Of a stretch of 64,000 nt of DNA, positions 25,902 to 35,698 are shown one piece after another. Under the pieces are notes generated by a model. That model made no database searches. It saw only the letters and a program-made list of their open reading frames with translations, and was not told the origin of the DNA. Made by a program: the position numbers and the translations under genes. The DNA comes from Chitinophagaceae bacterium BSSC1 (GTDB lineage: Bacteria; Bacteroidota; Bacteroidia; Chitinophagales; Chitinophagaceae), in the NCBI GenBank assembly GCA_002256435.1, contig NKJC01000005.1, forward strand, positions 1-64,000. Reading direction: 5' to 3'. Numbering within the stretch: the stretch's first letter is position 1; each line of letters begins with the position of its first letter.

Positions 25902-27182
25902 ATGCAAAGAGATACCCAGGTTTTCAACATCATCAACCAGGAATTGGCGCGTCAACGCCGTGGAATTGAACTAATTGCGTCCGAAAACTTCACCAGTTTA
26001 CAGGTGATGCAAGCTTCTGGTTGCGTAATGACCAATAAATACGCGGAAGGATACCCCGGAAGGCGTTATTATGGTGGATGTGAGATAGTGGATCAAACAG
26101 AACAATTGGCTATTGACCGCTTAAAAGCCATTTTTAATATTGAATACGCCAACGTACAGCCCCATAGTGGTGCACAAGCCAATGCTGCTGTAATGCTGGC
26201 CATTTTGCAACCGGGCGATGCCATTTTGGGCTTGGACCTAAGCATGGGTGGTCACTTGACCCATGGTTCTGCGGTAAATTTTAGCGGTAAAATTTACAAA
26301 CCCCATTTTTATGGTGTTGTAAAAGAAACCGGCTTGGTTGATTATGAGATGTTAGAAGCACAGGCAAGGGCTGTAAAACCCAAATTGATTATCTGTGGTG
26401 CCAGCGCTTATAGCCGTGATTGGGACTTTGCTAGAATTAGAAAAGTGGCAGATGAAGTAGGCGCTTTTGTTTTGGCCGATATTGCCCATCCTGCCGGCTT
26501 GATTGCCAAAGGTTTGTTGAGCTCTCCTTTTGAACACTGTCATTTTGTAACCAGCACTACCCACAAAACTTTGCGTGGACCAAGAGGTGGTGTGATTATG
26601 ATGAAGACTGATGTTGAGAATAGTTTTGGTCTTAAAGACGTAAAAGGCAATCTACGCATGATGAGTAATCTATTAGATATGGCCGTATTCCCAGGTACAC
26701 AGGGTGGACCGTTGGAACATATTATTGCAGCCAAAGCCATTGCATTTGGTGAAATCTTGACAGACGAGTTTTTGGTATACCAACAACAGGTTCAAAAGAA
26801 TGCACAAGCTATGGCCAAAGCATTTACTGACAAGGGTTATGAGATCATTAGCGGAGGTACAGACAATCACTTGATGTTGATAGACCTACGCAATAAAAAT
26901 ATCAGCGGAAAGAAGGCAGAACAAACTTTAGGGCATGCTGATATTACGGCTAATAAAAACATGGTGCCTTATGATGACAAGAGCGCTTTTGTAACATCTG
27001 GTATCCGTTTTGGTGTGGCAGCTGTTACCACAAGGGGCATGCTTGAAAATGATATGCAATTTGTAGTAGATGCCATTGACCGTTCTTTGATGAATGCAGA
27101 CGACGCAGCCACCTTGGCCGATGTTAAAAAACAAGTGAATGGATTCATGGAACAGTTTATCTTGTACCCAGAGTTGGGATAA
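25902..27182 (+). CDS. glyA: Serine hydroxymethyltransferase
   Basis: 426 residues, PLP-dependent. It interconverts serine and glycine with tetrahydrofolate and is the main source of one-carbon units, feeding the FolD step encoded earlier in the window. Visible: [10 protein letters not shown] near the N-terminus, the [13 protein letters not shown] substrate segment, H-S-G-A-Q-A-N, and the PLP lysine K222 in [12 protein letters not shown]. The C-terminal residues are shortened compared with the E. coli type but normal for Bacteroidota. The DUF4293 gene follows after 11 bp. Confidence 0.97.
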   Translation: MQRDTQVFNIINQELARQRRGIELIASENFTSLQVMQASGCVMTNKYAEGYPGRRYYGGCEIVDQTEQLAIDRLKAIFNIEYANVQPHSGAQANAAVMLAILQPGDAILGLDLSMGGHLTHGSAVNFSGKIYKPHFYGVVKETGLVDYEMLEAQARAVKPKLIICGASAYSRDWDFARIRKVADEVGAFVLADIAHPAGLIAKGLLSSPFEHCHFVTSTTHKTLRGPRGGVIMMKTDVENSFGLKDVKGNLRMMSNLLDMAVFPGTQGGPLEHIIAAKAIAFGEILTDEFLVYQQQVQKNAQAMAKAFTDKGYEIISGGTDNHLMLIDLRNKNISGKKAEQTLGHADITANKNMVPYDDKSAFVTSGIRFGVAAVTTRGMLENDMQFVVDAIDRSLMNADDAATLADVKKQVNGFMEQFILYPELG

Positions 27183-27193
27183 AAATTAATACT

Positions 27194-27601
27194 ATGATAC
27201 AACGCATACAAACCATTTGGTTATTAGTAGCAGCCGTATTGGGCTTTGCTTCTTTAAAAACTGCTTTCTTTATTGGAAGCATAACTACAGAGCCAGCCAA
27301 TCATCTTACTGGCATGAGCAATGTTTGGTTGATGATTAGCACCATTGTTGGTGCCACAGTGGCTGCATTGAGTATTTTTCTTTACAAGAACAGACCGCTT
27401 CAATTAAAACTGGTTTTATTAGCATTGGGCATTAGCCTTTTGACCATTGGCCTTTATTATTTGGAAATTAATAAATACGCCGTAGGCGGATTGGCACTAT
27501 GGTGTATTGTGGTAATAGCTATTCCCGTTGTTTTAATCTTGGCCACCATTGGCATTTACAAGGACGAGAAATTGGTGAAAAGTACAGATAGACTGCGCTA
27601 A
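27194..27601 (+). CDS. DUF4293 family membrane protein
   Basis: 135 residues with four predicted membrane helices (about 8-25, 43-62, 70-90, 98-118). The first residues, MIQRIQTIWLLVAAVLG, are characteristic of the Bacteroidota family DUF4293, whose function is not known. It is probably co-transcribed with glyA (11-bp gap). A near-perfect palindrome begins 23 bp after the stop codon. Confidence 0.85.
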   Translation: MIQRIQTIWLLVAAVLGFASLKTAFFIGSITTEPANHLTGMSNVWLMISTIVGATVAALSIFLYKNRPLQLKLVLLALGISLLTIGLYYLEINKYAVGGLALWCIVVIAIPVVLILATIGIYKDEKLVKSTDRLR

Positions 27602-27624
27602 AGAATTTATACTATTTTTTTTGC

Positions 27625-27656
27625 AACGGGCCATTTCTTACAAGAATTGGCCCGTT
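27625..27656. terminator. 32-bp near-perfect palindrome between DUF4293 gene and uvrA
   Basis: AACGGGCCA (27625-27633) and TGGCCCGTT (27648-27656) form a perfect 9-bp stem that continues almost perfectly through TTCTT/AAGAA, with only one mismatched pair near the middle of each arm. The uvrA stop codon (27638-27640) lies inside it. It sits between two convergent genes and probably ends both transcripts, although neither strand has a strong T run directly after the stem. Confidence 0.6.
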
Positions 27657-30481
27657 CTGCTTTCCTTGGTTTTCTTAAGTCCCGCGGGTATACCAGCATA
27701 GACCAATGAGCCGCCACCATCACCTGCTTCAGGACCCAGATCAATGACCCAATCGGCTGATTTAATCACGTCTGTATTGTGCTCAATCACAATTAAAGAA
27801 TGGCCCTGTTCAATGAGGGCATTAAAAGACGTCAATAGTTTTTTGATATCGTTAAAATGCAAGCCCGTAGTTGGTTCGTCAAAGATGAACAGTACGTGCC
27901 CAATGCCTTTGCCCTTGCCTAAGAAACTAGCCAATTTTACACGCTGCGCTTCTCCCCCACTCAAGGTATCACTACTCTGTCCCAGTTTTACATAACCTAA
28001 TCCCACATCCGACAAAGGTTGAATGGCATTTTTTATTTGCTTCTCGTCTGCAAAGAATTCAATGGCTTCATCCACACTCATTTCAAGTAAGTCAAAGATG
28101 CTCTTACCATTGTATTGCACTTCTAATACCTCTTCTTTGAAACGCTTGCCACCACAGGATTCGCAGGTCAAGTGCACATCGGCCAAGAACTGCATTTCTA
28201 CTACCTGTTCTCCCTCACCTTTACAGGTATCACACCTACCAGCGTCTACATTAAAAGAAAAATGTTTGGGTTGGAATCCGCGCATTTTGGCCAGTGGTTG
28301 CTTGGCGTATAAATCGCGAATACCATCATAGGCTTTAATATACGTAATGGGATTACTCCTACTTGATTTACCAATGGGGTTTTGGTCAATCATTTCTATT
28401 TGAGAGATATAATCAATATCTCCAGTTACTGCTTTGTGTAAACCTACTTTCTCAGAAAAATCACCTTTAATTTTGTTGAGCGCTGGATACAAGACTTGTT
28501 TTACCAAGGTTGTTTTTCCGCTACCACTCACCCCTGTTACCACACAGAGTAAGTTCAATGGAAACTCTACCGTAATATCTTTTAAATTATTTTGTCTGGC
28601 GTTCTCAACCGTAATACTCCTATTCCACTTGCGCAGGTTCTTGGGTACATCAATGGTTAGCTCCCCTTTTAAATATTTACCCGTCATGCTCTTGGGGTTG
28701 GCAATTAACTCATCATAATTACCCACTGCCACTACTTCTCCACCCAAGTGTGATGCTAGTGGACCCATATCAATAATATGATCCGCTTCTCGCATCATCA
28801 TCTCATCGTGTTCTACTACCACAACAGTATTGCCTAGATCGCGGAGCGATTTTAAAACAGCAATCAGTCTCACGGTATCTCTTGAATGCAAACCAATAGA
28901 AGGCTCATCCAATATGTACAATGAATTGGTGAGATTACTTCCTAAACTCCTAGTCAATTGAATTCGCTGGCTTTCTCCACCACTCAAAGAATTGGCCAAA
29001 CGATTTAGGGTTAGATAGCCCAAACCCACGTCTAGTAAGGTTTGTATGCGTTGGTGAATTTCTAATAAAATTCGTTTGGTGAGTTGTCTATCGCTATCAG
29101 AAAGTTGCAAATTGTCAAACCAAACTTTTAAATCCTTTACCTGCCATTCACAAAGTTCTCCAATATGTTTGCCACCCACTTTTACATAAAGTGCTTCTGG
29201 TCTTAGTCTATAACCATGACAATCTGGGCAATTGGTTCTTCCCCGATATCTACTCAATAAAACGCGGTATTGTACTTTGTATAGATTGGCTTCTACTTCT
29301 TTGAAAAATTCATTGATCCCCAGTACCGTTCCCGCACCCTCCCATAATTGCCTAAACTGTTCTTTGTCTAAATCTAAGATGGGTTTGTGAATGGGAAACC
29401 CAATTTTTCCAGCACCCTTGATAAACTGCTCCTTCCACCAACCCAGTTTCTCGCCCTTCCAGGGGGCAATAGCACCCTCATAAAGACTCAATCGCCTGTC
29501 TGGGATCACCAAGTCTGGATCAATGCCCAAAACCTGACTAAAACCCTCGCAAGTAGGACAAGCCCCATAGGGATTATTAAAAGAAAACAAATTGGGTACG
29601 GGTTCTTCAAACTGAATCCCGTCTAATTCAAACTTGTTGCTAAAATGCAAGACTTCCTTGGCGTCAACTTCTATATATACCTCACCCTCACCTTCATAAA
29701 ACCCGGTACCCACAGAGTCTGACAAACGGTGTTCATCATCCTCATCAAATTCCTTCACTACCAATCTATCTATTAAGGTAAACAGGACTTTTTCCTTTTT
29801 GCCCTTCCCAGCAAGTTTGTCTAATTCCTTGTCCGTCTTTTCTAAAAGTTCTTCAATGCGTAAAATGCTAGCTAACTCTTTTGAGCTAGTAGGCCTCAAA
29901 TACATTCTGGCAAATCCCTTTTGCATCAGTATCTGCAATTCTTCCCTGGTTTCCCTATTAGCGTGTTGTTTAAACGGTACTAAGATGACAATTTTGGAAC
30001 CTTCTGCCAATCCTTTAATATGTGCCACCACATCTGCTACCTCATCTTTCTGCACTTCTCTACCGCTAATGGGCGATATGGTCTTACCTGCCCTTGCATA
30101 CAATAGTCGCATATAATCATAGATCTCCGTCATACTACCAACGGTACTCCTAGGTGTGCGAGTAATTACTTTTTGTTCTATAGCAATGGCAGGACAAAGA
30201 CCTTTGATATAATCCACATCAGGCTTAACCATTCTAGCCATAAACTGTCTTGCATAGGCACTCAAACTTTCTGCGTATCGCCTTTGGCCTTCTGCAAATA
30301 AGGTATCAATGGTTAGTGATGACTTGCCACTTCCAGACACACCGGTTACTACAATCAATTTGTTGCGCGGAAAACTAACGGTTACATTTTTCAGATTGTG
30401 CACACGGGCACCATGTACCTGTATGGAACTATCAATTATGGGGGCTTGAGCCACAGGGGCTGATTTGGTCTTGCTTGTCAT
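27638..30481 (-). CDS. uvrA: Excinuclease ABC subunit A
   Basis: 947 residues; damage-recognition ATPase of nucleotide excision repair. Two ABC modules are visible: Walker A GVSGSGKS at 47-54 with signature [11 protein letters not shown] and Walker [13 protein letters not shown]; then a second Walker A ([10 protein letters not shown]) near 650, [11 protein letters not shown] and [11 protein letters not shown]. Zn-binding segments include CPTCEG, CPDCHG and the pair CDTCKG...CESCGG. Length is normal. The start codon follows a stretch without a clear promoter box. The gene stands alone and converges on the glyA unit. Confidence 0.97.
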   Translation of the reverse strand: MTSKTKSAPVAQAPIIDSSIQVHGARVHNLKNVTVSFPRNKLIVVTGVSGSGKSSLTIDTLFAEGQRRYAESLSAYARQFMARMVKPDVDYIKGLCPAIAIEQKVITRTPRSTVGSMTEIYDYMRLLYARAGKTISPISGREVQKDEVADVVAHIKGLAEGSKIVILVPFKQHANRETREELQILMQKGFARMYLRPTSSKELASILRIEELLEKTDKELDKLAGKGKKEKVLFTLIDRLVVKEFDEDDEHRLSDSVGTGFYEGEGEVYIEVDAKEVLHFSNKFELDGIQFEEPVPNLFSFNNPYGACPTCEGFSQVLGIDPDLVIPDRRLSLYEGAIAPWKGEKLGWWKEQFIKGAGKIGFPIHKPILDLDKEQFRQLWEGAGTVLGINEFFKEVEANLYKVQYRVLLSRYRGRTNCPDCHGYRLRPEALYVKVGGKHIGELCEWQVKDLKVWFDNLQLSDSDRQLTKRILLEIHQRIQTLLDVGLGYLTLNRLANSLSGGESQRIQLTRSLGSNLTNSLYILDEPSIGLHSRDTVRLIAVLKSLRDLGNTVVVVEHDEMMMREADHIIDMGPLASHLGGEVVAVGNYDELIANPKSMTGKYLKGELTIDVPKNLRKWNRSITVENARQNNLKDITVEFPLNLLCVVTGVSGSGKTTLVKQVLYPALNKIKGDFSEKVGLHKAVTGDIDYISQIEMIDQNPIGKSSRSNPITYIKAYDGIRDLYAKQPLAKMRGFQPKHFSFNVDAGRCDTCKGEGEQVVEMQFLADVHLTCESCGGKRFKEEVLEVQYNGKSIFDLLEMSVDEAIEFFADEKQIKNAIQPLSDVGLGYVKLGQSSDTLSGGEAQRVKLASFLGKGKGIGHVLFIFDEPTTGLHFNDIKKLLTSFNALIEQGHSLIVIEHNTDVIKSADWVIDLGPEAGDGGGSLVYAGIPAGLKKTKESRTGQFL

Positions 30482-30727
30482 TCGTTGGCAATTTAAACAG
30501 AATAATCATGCTTAAGTTTAATAGCATGGGCTTAAATCTCTAATAATCAATAAAAAGGGGGTTTAAAATGTGAATAACCCAAGAATCGAATACAATGTTT
30601 TTCACAACTGTTCCTAAGGATACTAAAAATGATAATTTAACATCAGAATTAAAACCAGCGGTAAAAAACTGGCCAAATTCTTTATCCAATATCCTGAGTT
30701 TTCCGAATCCTGACAAAACCTAATGCT

Positions 30728-31309
30728 ATGAAAACATTGGAACATGTTTCAGACACTGAACTAATACGTTCCTTCCAAGACGGTGACACGGAAGCCTTTG
30801 AGGTATTGATCTATCGCTATAAGGATAAGATCTTCTCCTCCATTCTCTTCTTTGTAAAAGACAATTATCTGGCAGAAGATCTGTTCCAGGATGTGTTCAT
30901 CAAAATCATTGATACGCTCAAAAACAAGCGCTACACAGAAGAAGGTAAATTCCTTCCCTGGGCCTTAAGGATTGCGCACAATCTTTGTGTGGATTATTTC
31001 CGCAAAGTCAAGCGTACCCCAGCTATCAAGACCAGTGATAACAAAGACATCTTTGACGTGATCACTATTTCTGAAGAAGGTCCTGACCACAAAATCATGC
31101 AAAGTCAAAGTCATGAGCGCGTGCGCCATATGCTAGACCTATTGCCTGAAGAACAGCGTGAGATCATTGTGCTACGTCACTATGCCAACCTAAGTTTTAA
31201 AGAGATTGCACAGATCACCAATTGCAGCATCAATACGGCCCTAGGCCGCATGCGCTATGGTCTGATCAATCTTAGAAAGCTGATGGCTGAAAAGCAAATT
31301 GCCCTCTAA
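30728..31309 (+). CDS. ECF-type RNA polymerase sigma factor
   Basis: 193 residues. Region 2 (about 12-90: FEVLIYRYKDKIF, AEDLFQDVFIKI, FLPWALRIAHNLCVDYFRK) contacts RNA polymerase and the -10 element; region 4 (about 128-185: LPEEQREIIVLRHYANLSFKEIAQITNCSINTALGRMRYGL) is the helix-turn-helix for -35 binding. No region 3 and no adjacent anti-sigma gene. It resembles a conserved single-copy ECF factor of Bacteroidota. A strong terminator follows, so the gene is monocistronic. Its regulon cannot be read from this window. Confidence 0.93.
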   Translation: MKTLEHVSDTELIRSFQDGDTEAFEVLIYRYKDKIFSSILFFVKDNYLAEDLFQDVFIKIIDTLKNKRYTEEGKFLPWALRIAHNLCVDYFRKVKRTPAIKTSDNKDIFDVITISEEGPDHKIMQSQSHERVRHMLDLLPEEQREIIVLRHYANLSFKEIAQITNCSINTALGRMRYGLINLRKLMAEKQIAL

Positions 31310-31337
31310 TACAATTTAAGTAAGTATCAAAAGCCAT

Positions 31338-31373
31338 AAAAAAAGTCAAAACATATGTTTTGACTTTTTTTTT
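31338..31373 (+). terminator. Terminator after the sigma factor gene
   Basis: A perfect palindrome, AAAAGTCAAAACAT and its complement, centred at 31354/31355, flanked by A and T runs (seven A on the left, nine T on the right). Works in both orientations; about 30 bp past the sigma factor stop. Confidence 0.85.
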
Positions 31374-31410
31374 ATTTCAGTACTCTTGTTTCTCTTATAA
31401 GCAAATTACA

Positions 31411-31491
31411 CTTCTTCTTCTCATTCTTCACTCTTCACTCTTATCTCTTCACTTCTTCCTCAACACTCTTCACTCTTCACTTTTCACTTTT
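31411..31491 (-). repeat. GTGAAGA-type repeat at the 3' end of dsbD
   Basis: On the minus strand the block is built from GTGAAGA/GTGAAAA units. It contains the 32-bp core AGTGAAGAGATAAGAGTGAA+GAGTGAAGAATG (31422-31453), identical to the copy at 48859-48890. The block overlaps the coding region: the last four codons and the TGA of dsbD are repeat sequence. Confidence 0.8.
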
Positions 31492-33474
31492 AAATTTAGC
31501 AATCACTCCTTTTAGATGCGCTATGAACTTATCTACATCCGGGTCATAACCATAATTTACATCGCTCAAAGAATTACCCTTTAAGTCTAAGAATTTATAC
31601 AATGGCTGGGCATTAAAGCCAAACTTGGTTGTTTCATATTCAAGGTTCTGATTACCCACCGTTTCTATCCGGTCTCCATTGGGAGCTGTATGCTGTTCAT
31701 CTAGTGGCAGTTCTTTAGATTCGTCTACATATAGACTCACCAATACAAACTCCTCACGCATCAATTTTAGCACTTCTGGATTTTTCCAAACCTCCTGTTC
31801 CATTTTTCTGCAATTGGCGCAGGAATGGCCTGTAAAGTCCAGCATTACGGGTTTATTCAAGGCTTTGGCAGCAGCCATTCCCTCTTCCAAATCAAAATAA
31901 GCGGTTAAGCCATAAGGCACTTCCAAAAGATCAATGTATTTCTTGGGTGGCTGGGCAGCAGAAGGATTGTTTGTAGTGCTTTTTGAGGCATCAGCACCAG
32001 ATAAAACATGCACATTATCCAACTTGTATTCCAAGTCTTCTAAGTTAAATTCTTGGGTACTAGCCGGAGGAATAAATCCACTCAATAATTTCAAAGGAGC
32101 ACCCCATAAACCGGGTACCATATACAATGCAAAACAGAAACTGAAGATGGCAAAAAACAACCGAGGCACACTAATATAAGGCAGGTCTGAATCGTGTGAG
32201 AATTTTAATTTACCCAATAAGTAGAGACCCATTAATGTGAAGATCACTATCCAAATGACCAAGAACACATCTCTATCTAATAAGTGCCAATGGTAAGCCA
32301 GGTCTACATTAGAAAGGAATTTCATAGCCAATGCTAATTCAATAAAACCAAAAGTCACTTTTACAGAATTCAACCATCCCCCACTTTTGGGCAAGGACTG
32401 CAACATAGATGGAAAAAAGGCAAACAAGGAAAATGGTAATGCCAATCCTACTCCAAATCCAAACATCCCTATTATGGGTGCAGAGCCAACGCCATTGGTG
32501 CTAGTTTGTCCCAACAGGGTTCCAACCAAGGGACCCGTGCAAGAGAAGGAAACAATAACTAGTGTCAATGCCATAAAAAAGATCCCCATCAATCCACCCT
32601 TTCCTGCTTTTTCATCGGCCTTATTGGCCCAGCTATTGGGTAGGGTTAACTCAAATGCCCCAAAGAAAGAAATGGCAAATACCAAGAAAATGGCAAAGAA
32701 TAAAATATTGGAAATGGCACTAGTTGAAATAGTATAAAGAATCTTTCCGCCAAAAGCCAGTGTAAGTAATAAGGTAGGAATGGTATAAATAGCAATAATG
32801 GAAATAGAATACCAAACTGCATTTCTAATACCTTCTGCCCTTGACTTGCTGCGCTTTAAAAAGAAACTCACGGTTACAGGAATCAAGGGAAACACACAAG
32901 GCGTAATCACAGCTAACAAACCAGTTCCCAAACAGATCAAGAAAATACTCCAAAGTGAATCTTCCGATTTAGCAGAAGCGGGCAAGGCCGATATACTACC
33001 TGCAGCAGGAATCTTCAATGTAAAATTTGCTTCTCCACTAGGAAATTCAGCCTCTTTTTTAGCTAGCCAAGCAAAGGAACCTTTAAAGACCAGACTGTCT
33101 GCATTTTTGGTATGTAACAGATATTCAAAACTAACCGAGTCTGCAAACAACCTATAGCTAGCAGCCGCTCCTGGCGCTTCTTTCACCAATTGCAGGTTAC
33201 CAATTTCAGCACTGGTATCACTAGCACGCAACAAAAACGCAGCAGCACTATCTAAGTGTAAACTAGATACAAAGGGATCATCAGCTCCGCGCTGTTTTAC
33301 AGAAAATAATTCTACACCTTTTTCTAATTTGGCTTTGACCACCAACTTAGCCATACTGTCATTAACACGCTCTGCCTTAAAATCAAATTGCACAGGTGGT
33401 TTGTCCTGTGCAATTGAAGTAAATGAGATCAGCAGTGCTGAAAAAACAAACAGTGTTATTACTGATTTTTTCAT
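31477..33474 (-). CDS. dsbD: Thiol:disulfide interchange protein DsbD (without alpha-domain cysteines)
   Basis: 665 residues; passes electrons from cytoplasmic thioredoxin across the inner membrane. Signal peptide 1-22; a periplasmic Ig-like N-domain (about 25-165) without a single cysteine; eight or so membrane helices (about 175-470) with the redox cysteines in A-V-I-T-P-C-V-F-P and F-S-C-T-G-P; a C-terminal thioredoxin domain with C552-A-N-C555. In E. coli DsbD the N-domain holds a redox Cys pair; here that pair is in the separate upstream protein. The C-terminal KSEK and stop codon are made of intergenic repeat sequence, which suggests the original end was replaced. It follows the alpha-domain gene after 9 bp. 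Confidence 0.92.
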   Translation of the reverse strand: MKKSVITLFVFSALLISFTSIAQDKPPVQFDFKAERVNDSMAKLVVKAKLEKGVELFSVKQRGADDPFVSSLHLDSAAAFLLRASDTSAEIGNLQLVKEAPGAAASYRLFADSVSFEYLLHTKNADSLVFKGSFAWLAKKEAEFPSGEANFTLKIPAAGSISALPASAKSEDSLWSIFLICLGTGLLAVITPCVFPLIPVTVSFFLKRSKSRAEGIRNAVWYSISIIAIYTIPTLLLTLAFGGKILYTISTSAISNILFFAIFLVFAISFFGAFELTLPNSWANKADEKAGKGGLMGIFFMALTLVIVSFSCTGPLVGTLLGQTSTNGVGSAPIIGMFGFGVGLALPFSLFAFFPSMLQSLPKSGGWLNSVKVTFGFIELALAMKFLSNVDLAYHWHLLDRDVFLVIWIVIFTLMGLYLLGKLKFSHDSDLPYISVPRLFFAIFSFCFALYMVPGLWGAPLKLLSGFIPPASTQEFNLEDLEYKLDNVHVLSGADASKSTTNNPSAAQPPKKYIDLLEVPYGLTAYFDLEEGMAAAKALNKPVMLDFTGHSCANCRKMEQEVWKNPEVLKLMREEFVLVSLYVDESKELPLDEQHTAPNGDRIETVGNQNLEYETTKFGFNAQPLYKFLDLKGNSLSDVNYGYDPDVDKFIAHLKGVIAKFKSEK

Positions 33475-33483
33475 GCGCTATTT

Positions 33484-33936
33484 TTATTGCAACTTAATAT
33501 CGAATGTTTTTTTAGAAGGAGGAAGGCATTCATTGTCATCACATACCATGTATTTCACTACTCCTGTTATATTGGTTTTTACACCTGCTTTTACGCTAAG
33601 CTCCTGTGTAAAACTAACTTCATTAGAATAAAACAACACGTCCATTTTAAAATTATTGTCGTGTACTTTTTGAAGCTTACCATTTTCTTTTGGCTTGCCT
33701 ACCACCGTTACCAATGGATTTTTATTCAGTTCTATTTTAGTAGGGTTGGGGCCACCGGGTCCCATATTTTGAGAATACAAATGCCAAGGTTGGGCAACGG
33801 TAGCAGTGATGACCAATTGGTATTTGTCAGCTCCTTTTTTTACGGCTTTGAAATCCCATGAAACAGGATCCTTGATTTGTGCACTTGCAGCAAAACCCAT
33901 CAGTCCTGTAATCAATACCAATAAATATTTTTTCAT
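33484..33936 (-). CDS. Stand-alone DsbD alpha-domain-like periplasmic protein
   Basis: 150 residues with signal peptide 1-19 (GFAASAQ). The mature part is an Ig-like fold similar to the N-terminal domain of DsbD (W-H-L-Y-S-Q near residue 51, F-Y-S-N-E-V-S-F, and Y-M-V-C-D-D-N-E-C-L-P-P). C132 and C137 correspond to the redox pair of the DsbD alpha domain (C-x5-C-Y-P-P in E. coli, C-x4-C-L-P-P here). It lies 9 bp upstream of the membrane DsbD gene and very probably takes the reductant from it and passes it to periplasmic acceptors. The family is clear; its acceptor is unknown. Confidence 0.88.
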   Translation of the reverse strand: MKKYLLVLITGLMGFAASAQIKDPVSWDFKAVKKGADKYQLVITATVAQPWHLYSQNMGPGGPNPTKIELNKNPLVTVVGKPKENGKLQKVHDNNFKMDVLFYSNEVSFTQELSVKAGVKTNITGVVKYMVCDDNECLPPSKKTFDIKLQ

Positions 33937-33975
33937 AATAAATTTATCTAACTAGTCAAACAATATCTTAAGCCA

Positions 33976-34635
33976 TTAGTTCAAACCCAATAGTTCAAAC
34001 ACTTTTTTACCGTCTAGATTTCCCAGTGCAGTAGATGTAGCACGTTCTGGGTGTGGCATCATTCCAAATACGTTTTTATTCTTATTGCTAATACCAGCAA
34101 TATTTCTAATAGCCCCGTTTGGATTAGCAGAGGCTTCCAATTCTCCTTGCTCATTGCAATAACGGAAAATCACTTGACCATTGGCTTCCAATTCATTTAG
34201 GGTTGCTTCATCTGCATGAAAACGTCCTTCACCATGGGCAATAGGAATTTTCAAAGCCTCTCCTGATGCATTCTTAATGAATACATTTTTGCAAATAAAT
34301 TGCTGGTTGGCATTCTGTAATAAAACACCTGGTAACAAACCGCTTTCGCATAAAATTTGAAAACCATTACAAACGCCCAACACTTTGCCTCCCTTGTTGG
34401 CAAATTCAATTACACTTTTCATCATGGGGCTAAACCTAGCAATGGCGCCACAACGCAAGTAATCTCCGTATGAGAAACCACCTGGCAGAATAATGCAATC
34501 ATCGGTAGTAAACATGCTTAGGTCCTGATCTTTGTGCCAGAGCATAATCACTTCTTTACCCAAATCTTGCTGCAAAGAGTCTTGCATATCCCTATCACAG
34601 TTGGAACCAGGGAAAACTACCACGCCAAATTTCAT
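33976..34635 (-). CDS. purQ: Phosphoribosylformylglycinamidine synthase glutaminase subunit PurQ
   Basis: 219 residues; class I glutamine amidotransferase that supplies ammonia to PurL in purine synthesis step four. The nucleophile is C89 (G-V-C-N-G-F-Q-I-L), the catalytic His is in M-M-P-H-P-E-R-A. The N-terminus [16 protein letters not shown] is standard; a TTG at 34641 adds two codons and is not needed. A separate PurQ implies a PurLQS-type enzyme, not the fused large PurL. It shares a direction with dsbD genes after 39 bp, a loose cluster rather than a functional operon. Confidence 0.95.
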   Translation of the reverse strand: MKFGVVVFPGSNCDRDMQDSLQQDLGKEVIMLWHKDQDLSMFTTDDCIILPGGFSYGDYLRCGAIARFSPMMKSVIEFANKGGKVLGVCNGFQILCESGLLPGVLLQNANQQFICKNVFIKNASGEALKIPIAHGEGRFHADEATLNELEANGQVIFRYCNEQGELEASANPNGAIRNIAGISNKNKNVFGMMPHPERATSTALGNLDGKKVFELLGLN

Positions 34636-34709
34636 ATTCAAATAATTTTTACTTTAATTAATTGACCGCTTAATGCCACGAAGGTAAAGCTTGAAAACTT
34701 AAGCCAAAG

Positions 34710-35693
34710 CTATTTTTTGATGAGTTCCCAGTTATTATGTACAATCAAAACAATGGCTATCCAGAACAACAAATTAGGAACCAAGAGTCTTTTGGGGTAC
34801 CCAAATGCATTGGCCACAAATGCAGACAATGGAATTAAGATGAGGATACCTGAATCTAGACCTGCCCCAGAAAAAACAAAGGGTATGGGTAGAAGTGAGA
34901 ACAATAATACCAGCATCACAGACCAGTTTTTCCTAATTTGAATGACCATTCGGTTATTGTATTTCTGCCAGAAAAACATACCTGCAAATAGAGCCAGCAC
35001 CAAATAAGCAATGCTAGCCAGTAACCATGGCTCAGGGTGTTGCAGGGGCAATTGAAAGCGTAAACCGGGTAAATAGCTGGTGATAGCAGATAATTGGTTG
35101 TTCAAAAACAACCAAGAAACCAGAAAATAATAAGGCAGCATAATCCCCATCAAGAGCACCAACCATTCCGCAATTCTAAAGGGTCTAACTACTGCCAGTG
35201 CAAATAAAACTACTAAGATTAGGATAGCTGTTGGATGATAGGTCATGATGGTAATGCTCACCAACATCCCAATATTAAACAAGAGTGTGCGGGGAGACTG
35301 GTTATTGTACAACCTGGTCAATAATATAAAGAGCCAAAGTACCAGTGAATTACTTAGCAAAGCTGCTGAAATGCCAGACCAAGAAGCAATTAAACCCGTG
35401 AGTAACACATAGGTCATGGCCGTAGTGTAATTGGTAGACTGAAACATTCTGAAATCAGTCAAGACCATATTTAACCGAATGGCCTGAATCAAAATCACCA
35501 ATTCATAGGCAATGAATAAAAAAGTGGTGGGGATCCCAGTTAAGTACCGATTTAGGAATAAGGAGAAAAGTCCATCGGCCTTGCCTAAGATTAAAACAGG
35601 TTCCGCTAAAAAAAAGTGGATATGCACGCCAATGGCCAGCAGCACCAAGAAAAAGATATTGACAATTGATTTGTCTCTAAAAAGAAATACCAC
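34710..35693 (-). CDS. Polytopic membrane protein, DUF6427-like
   Basis: 327 residues with about nine to ten hydrophobic segments spread over the whole length and a few short charged loops (FRDKS, PFRIAEW, KYNNRMVIQIRKNW). It begins with GTG at 35693 (V-F-L-F-R-D-K-S); no ATG is available close to it. The general pattern fits the Bacteroidota family DUF6427; I do not know a function. It follows the secreted 512-residue protein after 5 bp, so the two are almost surely co-transcribed and may act together at the envelope. Confidence 0.7.
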   Translation of the reverse strand: MVFLFRDKSIVNIFFLVLLAIGVHIHFFLAEPVLILGKADGLFSLFLNRYLTGIPTTFLFIAYELVILIQAIRLNMVLTDFRMFQSTNYTTAMTYVLLTGLIASWSGISAALLSNSLVLWLFILLTRLYNNQSPRTLLFNIGMLVSITIMTYHPTAILILVVLFALAVVRPFRIAEWLVLLMGIMLPYYFLVSWLFLNNQLSAITSYLPGLRFQLPLQHPEPWLLASIAYLVLALFAGMFFWQKYNNRMVIQIRKNWSVMLVLLFSLLPIPFVFSGAGLDSGILILIPLSAFVANAFGYPKRLLVPNLLFWIAIVLIVHNNWELIKK

Positions 35694-35698
35694 GGCTA

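Noticed and set aside
33976..34635. Functional purine operon around purQ
   Set aside because: The neighbours are Dsb and envelope genes; purL, purS and other pur genes are absent.
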